The position numbers and the translations under genes are program-made. 33,775 nt of DNA from Microcaldota archaeon (lineage in GTDB: Archaea; Micrarchaeota; Micrarchaeia; Anstonellales; Anstonellaceae): NCBI GenBank assembly GCA_026413965.1, contig JAOAJY010000007.1, positions 1-33,775 on the forward strand, in the 5' to 3' direction. Every line of letters begins with the position of its first letter. Within the stretch, counting starts at the first letter, position 1. This document shows positions 23,807 through 31,656 of the stretch, piece by piece. The notes under the pieces are model-generated. The model was not told the DNA's origin. It worked only from the letters and a program-made list of their open reading frames with translations, and did no database searches.

Positions 23807-24508
23807 ATGCCGTCCGATCTGCTGCTTCCCACAGGGATAAAGACCCTCGACAGCATTTTGGGGGGAGGCTTGCCTGTTGCAGGAAACATACTTTTGGACG
23901 GCGATCCGCTGTGCGGAAAAAAGCCTCTCATGATGCAGTTTGTCTGGGAAGGCCTCAGGATGAACATACCAGGCATTTTCGTCCTCACAGATTTTGGCTT
24001 TGAGGAGTGGAAAGCCATGATGGAGTCCTCTGGCTGGCGCCTGGCTGAATACGAAAAGAACGGGCTTTTGCAGGTGATAGACTGCTATTCCCGCCAGTTC
24101 AACCCGTCTTTGCAAGACCAGGGGATTGTGGCGTATGTGAGCGGGCCTGCAGACCTTTCCGCCATCTCCATGCAGCTTTCTGGACTTCAGGAGCAGATAG
24201 TCAGAATAGCGGACAACCACCGCCTGGGCATCCACTCCCTATCCTCCCTTCTGGAGACCAATCCCCCGGCTTCAGTTTTCCGCTTCCTCCAGTTCATCAC
24301 AGGCAAGTTCCGAAGGTCAGGGGCTTTGGCCATGTATGCCCTTGAGCGCGGCATGCATGATGAGAAGCACGTCAAGATGGTGGAGCATCTGATGGACGGC
24401 GTCATAGAATTCGAGGAGGACAAGCTGCGCGTCAGGGGGCTGATGGGCGCTTCCAATTCCTGGCACAAATACGAGCTTTCTGATAAGGGCTTAAGAATAA
24501 TGCTTTAG
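23807..24508 (+). CDS. KaiC-like RecA-superfamily protein with degenerate P-loop
   Basis: The product is 233 residues. The start resembles KaiC proteins (LPTGIKTLDSILGGGLPVAGN), but the P-loop reads GDPLCGKKP (residues 32-40), where the Ser/Thr that binds Mg2+-ATP after Gly-Lys is replaced by Lys. No clear Walker B acidic residue is seen where expected; the equivalent strand (SGALAMYALER) lacks it. The catalytic Glu pair is replaced by TDFGFEEW, which is partly similar. The protein is therefore probably unable to hydrolyse ATP and may serve as a sensor or regulatory partner. Inactivated KaiC-like proteins are a known archaeal group. GTGAGG lies 2 bases before the ATG. The divergent neighbour is an intact KaiC-like ATPase. 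Confidence 0.8.
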   Translation: MPSDLLLPTGIKTLDSILGGGLPVAGNILLDGDPLCGKKPLMMQFVWEGLRMNIPGIFVLTDFGFEEWKAMMESSGWRLAEYEKNGLLQVIDCYSRQFNPSLQDQGIVAYVSGPADLSAISMQLSGLQEQIVRIADNHRLGIHSLSSLLETNPPASVFRFLQFITGKFRRSGALAMYALERGMHDEKHVKMVEHLMDGVIEFEEDKLRVRGLMGASNSWHKYELSDKGLRIML

Positions 24509-24516
24509 GTCTTGGC

Positions 24517-24780
24517 ATGGCAGATATTTTGAGCATAGCAGGCCTTCTTCTGATACTTGCAGGATGGGCTTTTGAGCTCATGAATGCGGTTTCGCAGGGG
24601 CGCGCTTCAGTGCCTCTCAAGTTCTCCATTCTTTATGCTTCAGGAAGCCTTCTTCTTGCATACCACAGCTTCAACATAGGGGACGGAATTTTTCTTGCTC
24701 TCAACTCAGCTGCCTTCCTGGTCGCTTCCGCAAACATCCTGCTTTGGCTGGCACAAAGGCAAAAGCCAAAAACAAGGTAA
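24517..24780 (+). CDS. Small three-helix membrane protein
   Basis: This 87-residue protein starts 8 bp after the degenerate KaiC-like gene and is probably co-transcribed. It has three hydrophobic helices at about 4-22, 34-49 and 56-78 and a short basic tail. The layout, with a polar/Asn-containing turn before the last helix (LALNSAAFLVASANILLWL), resembles PQ-loop/SemiSWEET or CBU_0592-like three-helix units, which act as homodimers. The similarity is at pattern level only, and no substrate can be named. Its stop is 5 bp from the convergent neighbour's stop. Confidence 0.65.
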   Translation: MADILSIAGLLLILAGWAFELMNAVSQGRASVPLKFSILYASGSLLLAYHSFNIGDGIFLALNSAAFLVASANILLWLAQRQKPKTR

Positions 24781-24785
24781 GATGG

Positions 24786-25649
24786 TTACTGCTCTTCCCC
24801 AAGCTCCTGCTTTTCCTTGCCCTCAAAATATATCTTCTCCATCCTTGCTATGTGCCCAAGCTGCCGCAGCTCCAGCTTTATTGCCCTCACTCTGCGCAAA
24901 ATGTCGATTAGTGGGATTGGAATCAGCCCAATTGCCACATCCACAACCGCCTCTCTTATGGATTCCCTCTTGAAAGCATCATGCTCTTTTTCAACAGCCT
25001 CTCTTGCCTTTCCTTCCAGCCTGCTTGCTATGGTATCCATGAGAATATGCTGCAAAACATCAAGAGTGTTGCCAATCCAAGTCATTGCCCGTGTTATTGG
25101 AGCAATCGCCACCAAGGTGTAAATTGCGTATGTTAAGAAAGTATTGAAGGCCTTTGACATCTCTTGCATATCCGCTATCCCATTCTTTATGGAGGATGCT
25201 GCTACGGCAACTATGCCTGCCGCTCCCCCCGCAAAAATCAGGATAGACAAAGCCTCATTGTAGATGTCTATCCTTGAGCCGAATTTCGCAAGCCGGAAAG
25301 CATTTTTCTCCCCAAGGGTGTCAATAATCTGCTGCTCGTCCATTCCGATTTTTTTAAGCATCTTCCTTTTTGCCTCCATCAGCTTGCCAGTGGCTTTGGC
25401 TATTTTGCCAGAGGCTTTCCAAAGAAAGCTTTCTTGGCTTCTTTTCCGCTCTGCCCTGGCAAGCTCTTTTTCAGCAAGCTTGTCAAAAAACTCAGACACT
25501 TTGCCCTGCTTGCTGTTCTCCATCCTTTTCAGCTCAGCTGCGGTCCACTCAAGCATCTTGGAGTAAAACAAGCTTCTTTTTTTCCTTTCAGCCTGAGGGC
25601 TTGGAAAAGGAAGATGCCTCTCTCCGCCTTCTTTCCTATAATACCACAT
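24786..25649 (-). CDS. Membrane-associated protein of unknown function
   Basis: The product is 287 residues. The ATG at 25649 is about 28 nt from a TATA box at 25673-25681, which supports a leaderless start. Residues 1-125 are strongly charged helices rich in Lys, Glu and Arg. Two hydrophobic segments (about 133-153 and 168-190) are probably membrane-spanning or a hairpin. A third moderately hydrophobic stretch (235-251, VVDVAIGLIPIPLIDIL) is followed by a basic and then acidic C-terminus. No known motif is recognised. Confidence 0.7.
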   Translation of the reverse strand: MWYYRKEGGERHLPFPSPQAERKKRSLFYSKMLEWTAAELKRMENSKQGKVSEFFDKLAEKELARAERKRSQESFLWKASGKIAKATGKLMEAKRKMLKKIGMDEQQIIDTLGEKNAFRLAKFGSRIDIYNEALSILIFAGGAAGIVAVAASSIKNGIADMQEMSKAFNTFLTYAIYTLVAIAPITRAMTWIGNTLDVLQHILMDTIASRLEGKAREAVEKEHDAFKRESIREAVVDVAIGLIPIPLIDILRRVRAIKLELRQLGHIARMEKIYFEGKEKQELGEEQ

Positions 25650-25672
25650 ATGTTATTATTTTACCACAATAC

Positions 25673-25681
25673 CTATAAAAG
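25673..25681 (-). promoter_or_regulatory. TATA box for the membrane-associated gene
   Basis: On the minus strand the sequence is GCTTTTATAG, centred about 28 nt from the ATG at 25649, giving an essentially leaderless mRNA. Confidence 0.55.
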
Positions 25682-25702
25682 CATATGCCTACTTTTCGCA
25701 AA

Positions 25703-25712
25703 GCTTTAAATT
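25703..25712 (+). promoter_or_regulatory. TATA box for the M48 peptidase gene
   Basis: GCTTTAAATT is centred about 28 nt before the ATG at 25736, consistent with a leaderless transcript. There is no ribosome site before that ATG, which fits. Confidence 0.6.
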
Positions 25713-25735
25713 CACTTCTTTCCATAAATTAAAAC

Positions 25736-26656
25736 ATGTTCATGGCAAAAACAAAATCTCCGCAGAGGCAAGAAGAATCAATTGACTACCCTCGCCTCCG
25801 CCCAGAAAACGCGGAGAAATTCTACAGGCTGAAGGATTTCATAGAGAAAACCTGCGCCCAAAATGGCTTGGAAAGCCCGAAATTGGTCATTAGGAACGTT
25901 AATGCCATGTCAGCCTCGGCGAAAGTCAAGCCAGCGCCCTTTGCCATAAGCATATCCTCCAACCTCATAGACAAGCTGCCATCAGACCAGCTTCAAGCGA
26001 TAGCTGCCCATGAGATAGGGCATAGGAAATACCACAATTCGGCTCCAAACTACGCCAATTTTTTTCTCTCTTTGCTCAACTGCTTTGCTGCTTCAGACGC
26101 AATATTTGCAGCATGCCAGATAGGCTCAAGCGTATTTTCAGGATTGAAGAATTCGCTTTTGGTCTTCGGCGCATCTTCTCTGCTTTTGTATCTCAACCGC
26201 ATCAAGCTTTACAAGAATGAATACGAGGCAGACGAATTTGCGGCAAAAATCGCCTCAAAAGAAAGCTTCATAAATGGCCTCAAAAATCTGCACAGCCACA
26301 TTATGGATGCTAAAGCTAAGCGGCTTCCAAAAATCCTCAAAACAGTCCTCGAAGAAGCCAAAAGCAGATTGCTTTCGGCAGAAAAATCCATTTCTGATGC
26401 CGAAAATGTTTTCTTGAAGATTGCCAAGGCAGCTTTGAAGCCCGCAGTCTCAGCGTCCAAATGGGCATTGGGCAAGCTGGAGCGCTCTGTTTGCGAATTG
26501 GAGCGCACCTCGTTTTTCAGCAAGGCATCAAGCCTTTATGCCAGCCTCTTCCACCTAAGCCCCTACTCCACCCACCCAACAATCAAGCAGAGGGAAAAAG
26601 CCTTGCTGAAATTTCAGTCGCCCTGCCAAGAGAAGGAGGGGGCTCATGAAAGCTGA
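25736..26656 (+). CDS. M48-family zinc metallopeptidase
   Basis: The product is 306 residues. The zinc motif HEIGH (residues 92-96, in AIAAHEIGHRKYH) and the downstream NEYEADEFAAK (third ligand Glu162) are both intact, with hydrophobic helices between them (about 108-130 and 138-154), the usual M48/HtpX arrangement. Unlike HtpX it has no N-terminal membrane pair; it opens with a polar segment and a small alpha/beta domain. The C-terminal half has long helices (190-260) and the family ending SPYSTHPTIKQREKAL. The protease is probably membrane-attached with the active site in the cytoplasm. The substrate is unknown. A catalytically dead paralogue lies at 32604-33272. Confidence 0.88.
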   Translation: MFMAKTKSPQRQEESIDYPRLRPENAEKFYRLKDFIEKTCAQNGLESPKLVIRNVNAMSASAKVKPAPFAISISSNLIDKLPSDQLQAIAAHEIGHRKYHNSAPNYANFFLSLLNCFAASDAIFAACQIGSSVFSGLKNSLLVFGASSLLLYLNRIKLYKNEYEADEFAAKIASKESFINGLKNLHSHIMDAKAKRLPKILKTVLEEAKSRLLSAEKSISDAENVFLKIAKAALKPAVSASKWALGKLERSVCELERTSFFSKASSLYASLFHLSPYSTHPTIKQREKALLKFQSPCQEKEGAHES

Positions 26657-26702
26657 GCCGCAGCTTGCGGTTCCTAAAAAAGCAGCGCTTGCCTTGTCAA
26701 TA

Positions 26703-26712
26703 ACTATTTAAG
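26703..26712 (+). promoter_or_regulatory. Possible TATA box for psmB
   Basis: ACTATTTAAG lies about 110 nt before the ATG at 26818 and implies a leader near 84 nt. A weaker A/T stretch (CTTTTACAAAAAG, about 26775-26787) would give a leader of about 12 nt that keeps the AGAGGG site. I cannot choose between them by eye. Confidence 0.35.
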
Positions 26713-26817
26713 CCTTTTGCTGCTTATAGCAACCATCGGCGGCTTTCTATCTTGTTGATTTTGGTAGAGGTCGGCTTTTACAAAAAGCAAAATAAGAGGC
26801 GACAAAAGAGGGATTTT

Positions 26818-27459
26818 ATGGCTGCGCAGGAAGGCGCTTCTGAAAAGCAGAAGGCTCTTTCAACCGGAACTACCACTGTAGGGCTTGTTTGCAGCGATGG
26901 AATCATCCTGGCTTCTGACAGGCGCGCCACCATGGGCTATTTCATAGCCAACAAAGACATACAAAAGATTTACCAGATAGACGATCATCTTTCCATGACA
27001 ATCGCAGGCGGAGTGGGGGACGCCCAGTCCTTGGTCCGCCTGATGAAGGCAGAAGCTGCCCTTTACAGGTTCAAGCACGGAAAGCCCATGAGCGTCATGG
27101 CTGCTGCAACGCTGCTTTCCAACCTTCTGCACAGCTACCGGTTCTACCCATTCTATGTCCAGCTTCTGGTGGGCGGCTATGTGGAGAGTGGCGAAGTATA
27201 CAGCATTGATGCTGTAGGCGGGCTGACTTCCGAAAAATATGTCTCCACAGGCTCAGGCTCTCCAATAGCCTACGGAGTCCTTGAAGAGACTTATAAGGAG
27301 GGCGGAACGGTCAAGGAAAATCTCCGCGTGGCAGCGAGGGCAATTGCGGCTGCGATGAAAAGAGACGCGGCTTCAGGAGAGCATGTTGATTTGGTGTCTA
27401 TCACAAAGTCTGGCTTCAAGAGGTATGACCGCACTGAAGTGGAAAAGTTGCTTCAATAA
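26818..27459 (+). CDS. psmB: 20S proteasome beta subunit
   Basis: The ATG at 26818 is preferred over a TTG at 26752: AGAGGG lies 6 bases upstream and the protein then has a short propeptide normal for archaea. Of 213 residues, the first 17 are removed by self-cleavage at STG/TTTVG, exposing Thr18 as the catalytic nucleophile. Asp34 (in ILASDRRATMG) and Lys50 (in NKDIQKIYQID) match the canonical Asp17 and Lys33. The later motif GSGSPIAYGVLE, with the catalytic-site serines, is also present. Beta subunits form the two inner rings of the proteasome core. The alpha subunit gene is not in this window. The aCPSF1 gene follows after 55 bp. Confidence 0.95.
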   Translation: MAAQEGASEKQKALSTGTTTVGLVCSDGIILASDRRATMGYFIANKDIQKIYQIDDHLSMTIAGGVGDAQSLVRLMKAEAALYRFKHGKPMSVMAAATLLSNLLHSYRFYPFYVQLLVGGYVESGEVYSIDAVGGLTSEKYVSTGSGSPIAYGVLEETYKEGGTVKENLRVAARAIAAAMKRDAASGEHVDLVSITKSGFKRYDRTEVEKLLQ

Positions 27460-27514
27460 TTTAATCAAGGATTAAGACGGTTTTTCTTGCCCAAGCAAGC
27501 AAAGAGGCGACTAT

Positions 27515-29410
27515 TTGGAACTCAAAGAGATAGAAAAGAAGGTTCGCGAGCTGGTGCCTAGCGAGTGCCTTCTCACAAAAGTTGAGGCAGAAGGCTTAGA
27601 CATAGTGATATACCTAAAAGACATCAATGCTTTTTATGCCAACGACCAGCTGATAAAGAAAATCGCAGGCACAATCCGCAAGAGGATACTGGTCAAATCC
27701 GACCCTTCCTCTCTTCTGCCGGTTGAAGAAGCCTCAAAAATAATAAAAGAGGTCGTGCCTGCTGAGGCAGGCGTTTCGCAGATAAGCTTCAACCCAGATT
27801 TTTCTGAGGTGAATATAGAAGCCCTCAAGCCCGGCTTGGTTATAGGCAAAGGCGGAGCCACGCTCAAGTCAATAATCCAAAGAACCCACTGGGCCCCTGT
27901 CATACTCCGCACGCCAACAATGCCTTCATCCACAATCAAAGGCATCCGCTCCTCCATGCTCAAGGAAGCTTCCAGCAGGAAGAAATTCCTCACAAGCTTG
28001 GGGAGGAAAATCTGCTCTTCCCTTCCCTCTGCAAGCGACTGGGTGAAGGTGACCGCCCTTGGGGGTTTTTATGAGGTCGGCAGAAGCTGCGCGCTGGTCC
28101 AGACCCCCAACAGCAAAGTCTTGGTGGATTGCGGAATCAACCCAGAAACGTTTGAGCCATCCAAAGCCTACCCTTACCTCAATGCCATGAATTTGGAGCT
28201 TGACCAGCTGGATGCCGTGGTGCTCACCCATGCCCACATGGACCACTGCGGCTTCATCCCGTATCTTTATGCCTACGGCTATGAAGGGCCAGTTTATTGC
28301 ACCACGCCAACACGTGACCTTGCCATACTCTTGCAGATGGATTTCGTGGCAATCGCGAACAAGAATTCCCAATATGCTCCGCCTTATGGCATAAAAGACA
28401 TACAAAAGGAGCTTGCCCACATAGTCACGGTGGATTACGGCGAAGTGATTGATATCACTCCTGAAATAAAGCTCACATTCTATAACGCAGGGCACATCTT
28501 AGGCTCAGCCATGGTGCATCTTCACATAGGGGACGGGCTGCACAACCTGGTTTTCTCAGGAGACATAAAATATGGCTTCACGCGCTTATTTGACCAGGCG
28601 AATTCCTCTTTTCCAAGGGTGGAGACCCTTTTCCTCGACTCCACTTACGGCGGAAGGAATGACATCCAGCCCAACAGGTTTGAGGCTGACAAAAAGCTTG
28701 TTGAGCTGTGCTTGGCTACTTGCCAGAGAGGAGGCAAGGTCCTCATACCTACATTCGCAGTGGGCCGCTCGCAGGAAATAATGCTGGTCCTTGAAGAATA
28801 CGCTTCAAAGAACAAGGATTTCAACTATCCTGTCTATCTGGATGGGATGATTCTTGAGGCATCAGCAATACACACCGCTTATCCTGAGTATCTGCGCCAC
28901 AACATACAAAGGAGGATACTCTCCAACGATTCGCCTTTCGAGTCCAAAATCTTCGAGCCTGTCAAAAAAGAGCGCAAGGAAATAGCAGAAGGCGATCCCG
29001 CAATCATAATCGCGCCTTCCGGCATGCTTAGCGGTGGGCCATCTGTGGAATACTTGAAGCTTCTTGCAGAAGACCCCAAGAACTCCCTGCTGTTCGTAGG
29101 CTACCAGTCTGCCCTTTCGCTTGGTAGAAAAATCCAGCGGGGGATGAAAGAAGTCGCCATGGTGTCAGATGACGGCAGGGCGACCTCCCTAAAAATAAAC
29201 ATGCAGGTGGAGACTGTTGAGGGGTATTCTGGGCACTCAGACAGGAATCAGCTGCTTTCGCTTCTGAAGAACATGCGCCCAAAGCCCGAGAAAATATTCA
29301 CGCTTCATGGGGATGAGACTAAGTGCGAAGACCTCTCCCGCTCAATACAAAAGCTTATGCACATAGATTCCCGGGCGCCGATGGATTTGGATTCAATAAG
29401 ATTAAAGTGA
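27515..29410 (+). CDS. aCPSF1: KH-domain/beta-CASP ribonuclease aCPSF1 (transcription termination factor)
   Basis: The product is 631 residues. The N-terminus has two KH-like domains (about 1-70 and 70-145, the second with the GxxG loop GKGG at 111-114). A metallo-beta-lactamase domain follows with HAHMDH (239-244), GHILGSAM (His327) and SGDIKYG (Asp350). The beta-CASP insert contains TFAVGRSQE and APSGMLSGGPS. The ending carries GYSGHSD (His574) and LHGDE (His598). Length and order match the archaeal CPSF73-like protein that cuts RNA 3' ends and terminates transcription at U-rich sites. The start is TTG at 27515, with GAGGCGA about 6 bases upstream; the first residues match archaeal homologues. 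The last codons lie in a 39-bp repeat duplicated downstream. Confidence 0.95.
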   Translation: MELKEIEKKVRELVPSECLLTKVEAEGLDIVIYLKDINAFYANDQLIKKIAGTIRKRILVKSDPSSLLPVEEASKIIKEVVPAEAGVSQISFNPDFSEVNIEALKPGLVIGKGGATLKSIIQRTHWAPVILRTPTMPSSTIKGIRSSMLKEASSRKKFLTSLGRKICSSLPSASDWVKVTALGGFYEVGRSCALVQTPNSKVLVDCGINPETFEPSKAYPYLNAMNLELDQLDAVVLTHAHMDHCGFIPYLYAYGYEGPVYCTTPTRDLAILLQMDFVAIANKNSQYAPPYGIKDIQKELAHIVTVDYGEVIDITPEIKLTFYNAGHILGSAMVHLHIGDGLHNLVFSGDIKYGFTRLFDQANSSFPRVETLFLDSTYGGRNDIQPNRFEADKKLVELCLATCQRGGKVLIPTFAVGRSQEIMLVLEEYASKNKDFNYPVYLDGMILEASAIHTAYPEYLRHNIQRRILSNDSPFESKIFEPVKKERKEIAEGDPAIIIAPSGMLSGGPSVEYLKLLAEDPKNSLLFVGYQSALSLGRKIQRGMKEVAMVSDDGRATSLKINMQVETVEGYSGHSDRNQLLSLLKNMRPKPEKIFTLHGDETKCEDLSRSIQKLMHIDSRAPMDLDSIRLK

Positions 29411-29417
29411 ATCGCCT
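29379..29417 (+). repeat. 39-bp direct repeat, copy 1
   Basis: Bases 29379-29417 are identical to 29455-29493 (offset 76 bp). Copy 1 contains the last codons of aCPSF1 (...MDLDSIRLK) and its stop. It also carries, on the minus strand, the same GDSL-stop codons that end the convergent gene in copy 2. Confidence 0.9.
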
Positions 29418-29454
29418 TCTCATGAAGAGGCAAGCATCAGACACCTCTCATCTA

Positions 29455-29493
29455 CGATGGATTTGGATTCAATAAGATTAAAGTGAATCGCCT
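29455..29493 (+). repeat. 39-bp direct repeat, copy 2
   Basis: This is an exact copy of 29379-29417. It holds the stop codon and last five codons of the minus-strand surface protein gene. The 37 bp between copies contain an imperfect inverted repeat (ATGAAGAGG at 29422-29430 against CCTCTCAT at 29444-29451). Confidence 0.9.
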
Positions 29494-30869
29494 GCTGGCT
29501 CCGCCGGCTTTTGCGGCGGCTTTCTGTCAAGTATCTTTTTGATGAAGCGGACATACCTGTTGATGAACTCCAAAGGCTTTTGCAGGCGCCCTCTTGCCAA
29601 ATAAAGCGCAGCTGCTGCAGAAATCCCAATCAACCCAATAGCTATCCACCCAGAATAGTCTGCTTTTGGCTCTTCCTTCTTCAGCGCGGCAGGATTTTGG
29701 GGCTCCTGCGGCGGCTTTTGCGGCATATTTGGCTGGAATTGCAGCATAAGCGGAGCTGATTCAGCTTTTTCATATTTGTTTGAGGCAACCGCTATGACAG
29801 TGGTGTCTGCGAATATGCAAAAGCTTGTCGCAAATCTTCCCTGCTCGTCAAGCTGGGCATCTGCGGAAGTGGTGAGGTTGCTTGCATTTTTCAAAAACAT
29901 GACTTTGATAGGGAGGCTGCTTCTTGGGTCGCTCACATTCACGCTGAGCTTGTAGCAGTTCCTTCCTTGCGGCAGCTGGCTGATATTCCCTATTTTAAGA
30001 AGAGGCGGAAGGGCAACCGTCTGGTTTCTTGGCTGGCTCGCCTCAAAGGAAAAAGAATAGGTGTAATCGTTTCTCCTGATTGCTATCTCAAGCTTTCCTG
30101 GCGGCATCTGCACCAAGGCAAACCCGCTGTCATCCAAGGTCAAAACCACCGCTCCCTCAGAGTGCTTCGCCTCAATTTCCTGCCTGCCTAAGGGCTTGCC
30201 ATCGCTTCCGTATATCCTGAGCCCAAAAGGTATGGCTTTTGTGGCGTTGGCAGGCGGCGGAGCCGGCATCCAAACCTCAATAGCTCCCCCCTCGTTGCCA
30301 TGTATCATGTCTTTGCTTGCGAATTGCTGGCTTTGGTCCCTCAGCCTTGCCTCTCCTGCGAACCTGAATCCTGAAGGAAGATAAAAGATGGCATTTCCTT
30401 GCTGGTCAGCTTTTTCCTTCATGCCGGTTCCGAATATCTCAACCTCTGCGCCAGGGGCAGCCTTTCCGCGGTAGTCCAAAACCTTTATCCTTATAGGCTG
30501 AAGTTCGTACGGGACTGTGAAATTCAGCCTTGCCGCTTCCTCCTTTCCTGCCTCAATCGCCCTGGTTTCGCCTTCCCAGTAGTAAGAGGAAATGCTCACC
30601 TCTATCCTCCTGATTTCATTCTGCGGCTCCACTGTGTTGAGGATGCTGGCTGAAAATCTCCCATCCTTGCCGGTTTTTCCCAAAATCAGCCCGTCGCTTC
30701 TGCTTGCATTGTCGCTTTTTTGGTAAGTTATCCTGATTTCGCACCCCTGGGCAGGCAGCCCGTTTTTTGAGCTGGCGTATATCTCAATCGTCTGGTTCCA
30801 TGCCCCCAACGCCGGCTGGCAGAGGAGCAAAAAAGCGGCAAGAAGCGCCGCATATTGTCTGCCCATCAT
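29478..30869 (-). CDS. Surface protein with Ig-like/carboxypeptidase-regulatory-like repeats and C-terminal membrane anchor
   Basis: The product is 463 residues. A signal peptide (about 1-22, ending PALGA) precedes several beta-sandwich units of the carboxypeptidase-regulatory/CNA-B kind, each with a pattern such as GLPAQGCEIRITY...GKTGKDGRFS, GKAAPGAEVEIFG...DQQGNAIFYL, GKPLGRQEIEAKH...DDSGFALVQM. A Pro/Gln/Glu-rich stalk lies at about 375-405, a single membrane helix at about 411-428 and a basic inner tail follows. There are several N-glycosylation motifs. It is a typical archaeal type I cell-surface protein, probably for adhesion or envelope structure. Its start overlaps the stop of the LysW-like gene by 4 nt. 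The stop lies within the second copy of the 39-bp repeat. Confidence 0.82.
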   Translation of the reverse strand: MMGRQYAALLAAFLLLCQPALGAWNQTIEIYASSKNGLPAQGCEIRITYQKSDNASRSDGLILGKTGKDGRFSASILNTVEPQNEIRRIEVSISSYYWEGETRAIEAGKEEAARLNFTVPYELQPIRIKVLDYRGKAAPGAEVEIFGTGMKEKADQQGNAIFYLPSGFRFAGEARLRDQSQQFASKDMIHGNEGGAIEVWMPAPPPANATKAIPFGLRIYGSDGKPLGRQEIEAKHSEGAVVLTLDDSGFALVQMPPGKLEIAIRRNDYTYSFSFEASQPRNQTVALPPLLKIGNISQLPQGRNCYKLSVNVSDPRSSLPIKVMFLKNASNLTTSADAQLDEQGRFATSFCIFADTTVIAVASNKYEKAESAPLMLQFQPNMPQKPPQEPQNPAALKKEEPKADYSGWIAIGLIGISAAAALYLARGRLQKPLEFINRYVRFIKKILDRKPPQKPAEPAGDSL

Positions 30870-31021
30870 TCTACCTCTTCCACAAGCTCAAAAACAGGCG
30901 GGTAAATTTTTGCAAGCTTTATTCTAGCGCCGCAATCAGGGCAAACCATCGCCTCTCCCTCCTTCAAGCCAGGAGGCAAGGCTATGTGGTAGGTGCATGC
31001 AGGGCACTCTGATATTGCCAT
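30866..31021 (-). CDS. LysW-like small zinc-ribbon protein
   Basis: The ATG at 31021 gives 51 residues and lies about 26 nt from the TATA element at 31044-31053, so the mRNA is leaderless; an open frame to 31087 is less likely. Two CxxC pairs (CPAC near residue 7, CPDC near 29) with the hydrophobic LPPGLKEGEAMVCPDCG layout resemble LysW/ArgW, the carrier whose C-terminal Glu holds aminoadipate or glutamate during lysine or arginine synthesis. The normal C-terminus EDWGE is absent; the protein ends LVEEVE, still with a terminal Glu. It could be a divergent carrier or just a zinc ribbon. No lysine or arginine pathway genes are nearby. It is co-transcribed with the surface protein gene. Confidence 0.7.
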   Translation of the reverse strand: MAISECPACTYHIALPPGLKEGEAMVCPDCGARIKLAKIYPPVFELVEEVE

Positions 31022-31043
31022 ATGAAAAAGATTCGCGCGGTAT

Positions 31044-31053
31044 GGTTTTAAAC
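31044..31053. promoter_or_regulatory. Shared TATA element between the LysW-like and FMN-binding lipoprotein genes
   Basis: GGTTTTAAAC reads GTTTAAAACC on the minus strand. Its centre is about 27 nt from the ATG at 31021 (leaderless) and about 50 nt from the ATG at 31098, leaving a leader near 24 nt that contains the AGGTGAT ribosome site. Confidence 0.55.
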
Positions 31054-31097
31054 TTTCCAGCCAAATCCCTTCCTGCCTGATTTCCATAGGTGATCAT

Positions 31098-31652
31098 ATG
31101 GGCATTCAAAATTCATGCGGCAGCGATATGAGAAAAGGCTTTGTTGCGCTTGCAGTTTCGCTGATGCTTGTCTTCATGCTGGCGTTCGGCTGCGCTTCAG
31201 CCCAGCCGCAAGAAAAATCGGATAAAGCCATCGCGCCCTCGCCACAGCCTTATCCCAAGGAAAGCCAAGATAAGCAGGCTGAGGTTTCAGGCAAGAGTCC
31301 TGAAGTATTGGCAGACAATAGGACAGGCTATGAGAAAATCAACCAGACAATAGCAAAAGCCATCGAAGATGGAATTTACGCAAAGAATGTTTCTTACAAT
31401 TACCACAGCGGCAAGGTGGATATGCAGATAACCCTTTCAATCAAGGACGAGAAGGTTGCGGATGTTTCTTTGGAGGGAATAAATCCTGACAAAGTTTCTG
31501 CCAAGTACATAGCAGGCGTGAATGGCGCCATCAGGGAACTGGTTGTTGGCAAGAAGCTTAGCGAAATATCCCTTCCAAAGCAAGTGGCTGGAAGCTCCCT
31601 GACAACCGCGGCATTCCAAAAGTATGTCTCTGAGCTGCAAGAGAGCCAGTGA
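31098..31652 (+). CDS. FMN-binding-domain lipoprotein
   Basis: The ATG at 31098 is supported by AGGTGAT ending 4 bases upstream. The product is 184 residues. After a short polar start comes a hydrophobic signal segment (about 14-31) ending in LAFGC, a lipobox (Cys32). A Pro/Gln/Lys-rich linker (33-72) follows, then an FMN_bind domain (about 75-180): DGIYAKNVSYNYHSGKVDMQITLSIKDEKVADVSLEG and, at the end, AGSSLTT (164-170), which lines up with the S-G-A-T-x-T-S flavinylation motif. By that alignment Ser167 is the residue to which ApbE would attach FMN. ApbE is encoded immediately downstream. A surface redox role is likely. Confidence 0.82.
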   Translation: MGIQNSCGSDMRKGFVALAVSLMLVFMLAFGCASAQPQEKSDKAIAPSPQPYPKESQDKQAEVSGKSPEVLADNRTGYEKINQTIAKAIEDGIYAKNVSYNYHSGKVDMQITLSIKDEKVADVSLEGINPDKVSAKYIAGVNGAIRELVVGKKLSEISLPKQVAGSSLTTAAFQKYVSELQESQ

Positions 31653-31656
31653 GGGC

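Noticed and set aside
26655-26670. CCGCA-GCT-TGCGG hairpin after the M48 gene as a terminator
   Set aside because: The stem is only 5 bp and is not followed by a U run on the coding strand, and archaeal termination depends mainly on U tracts.
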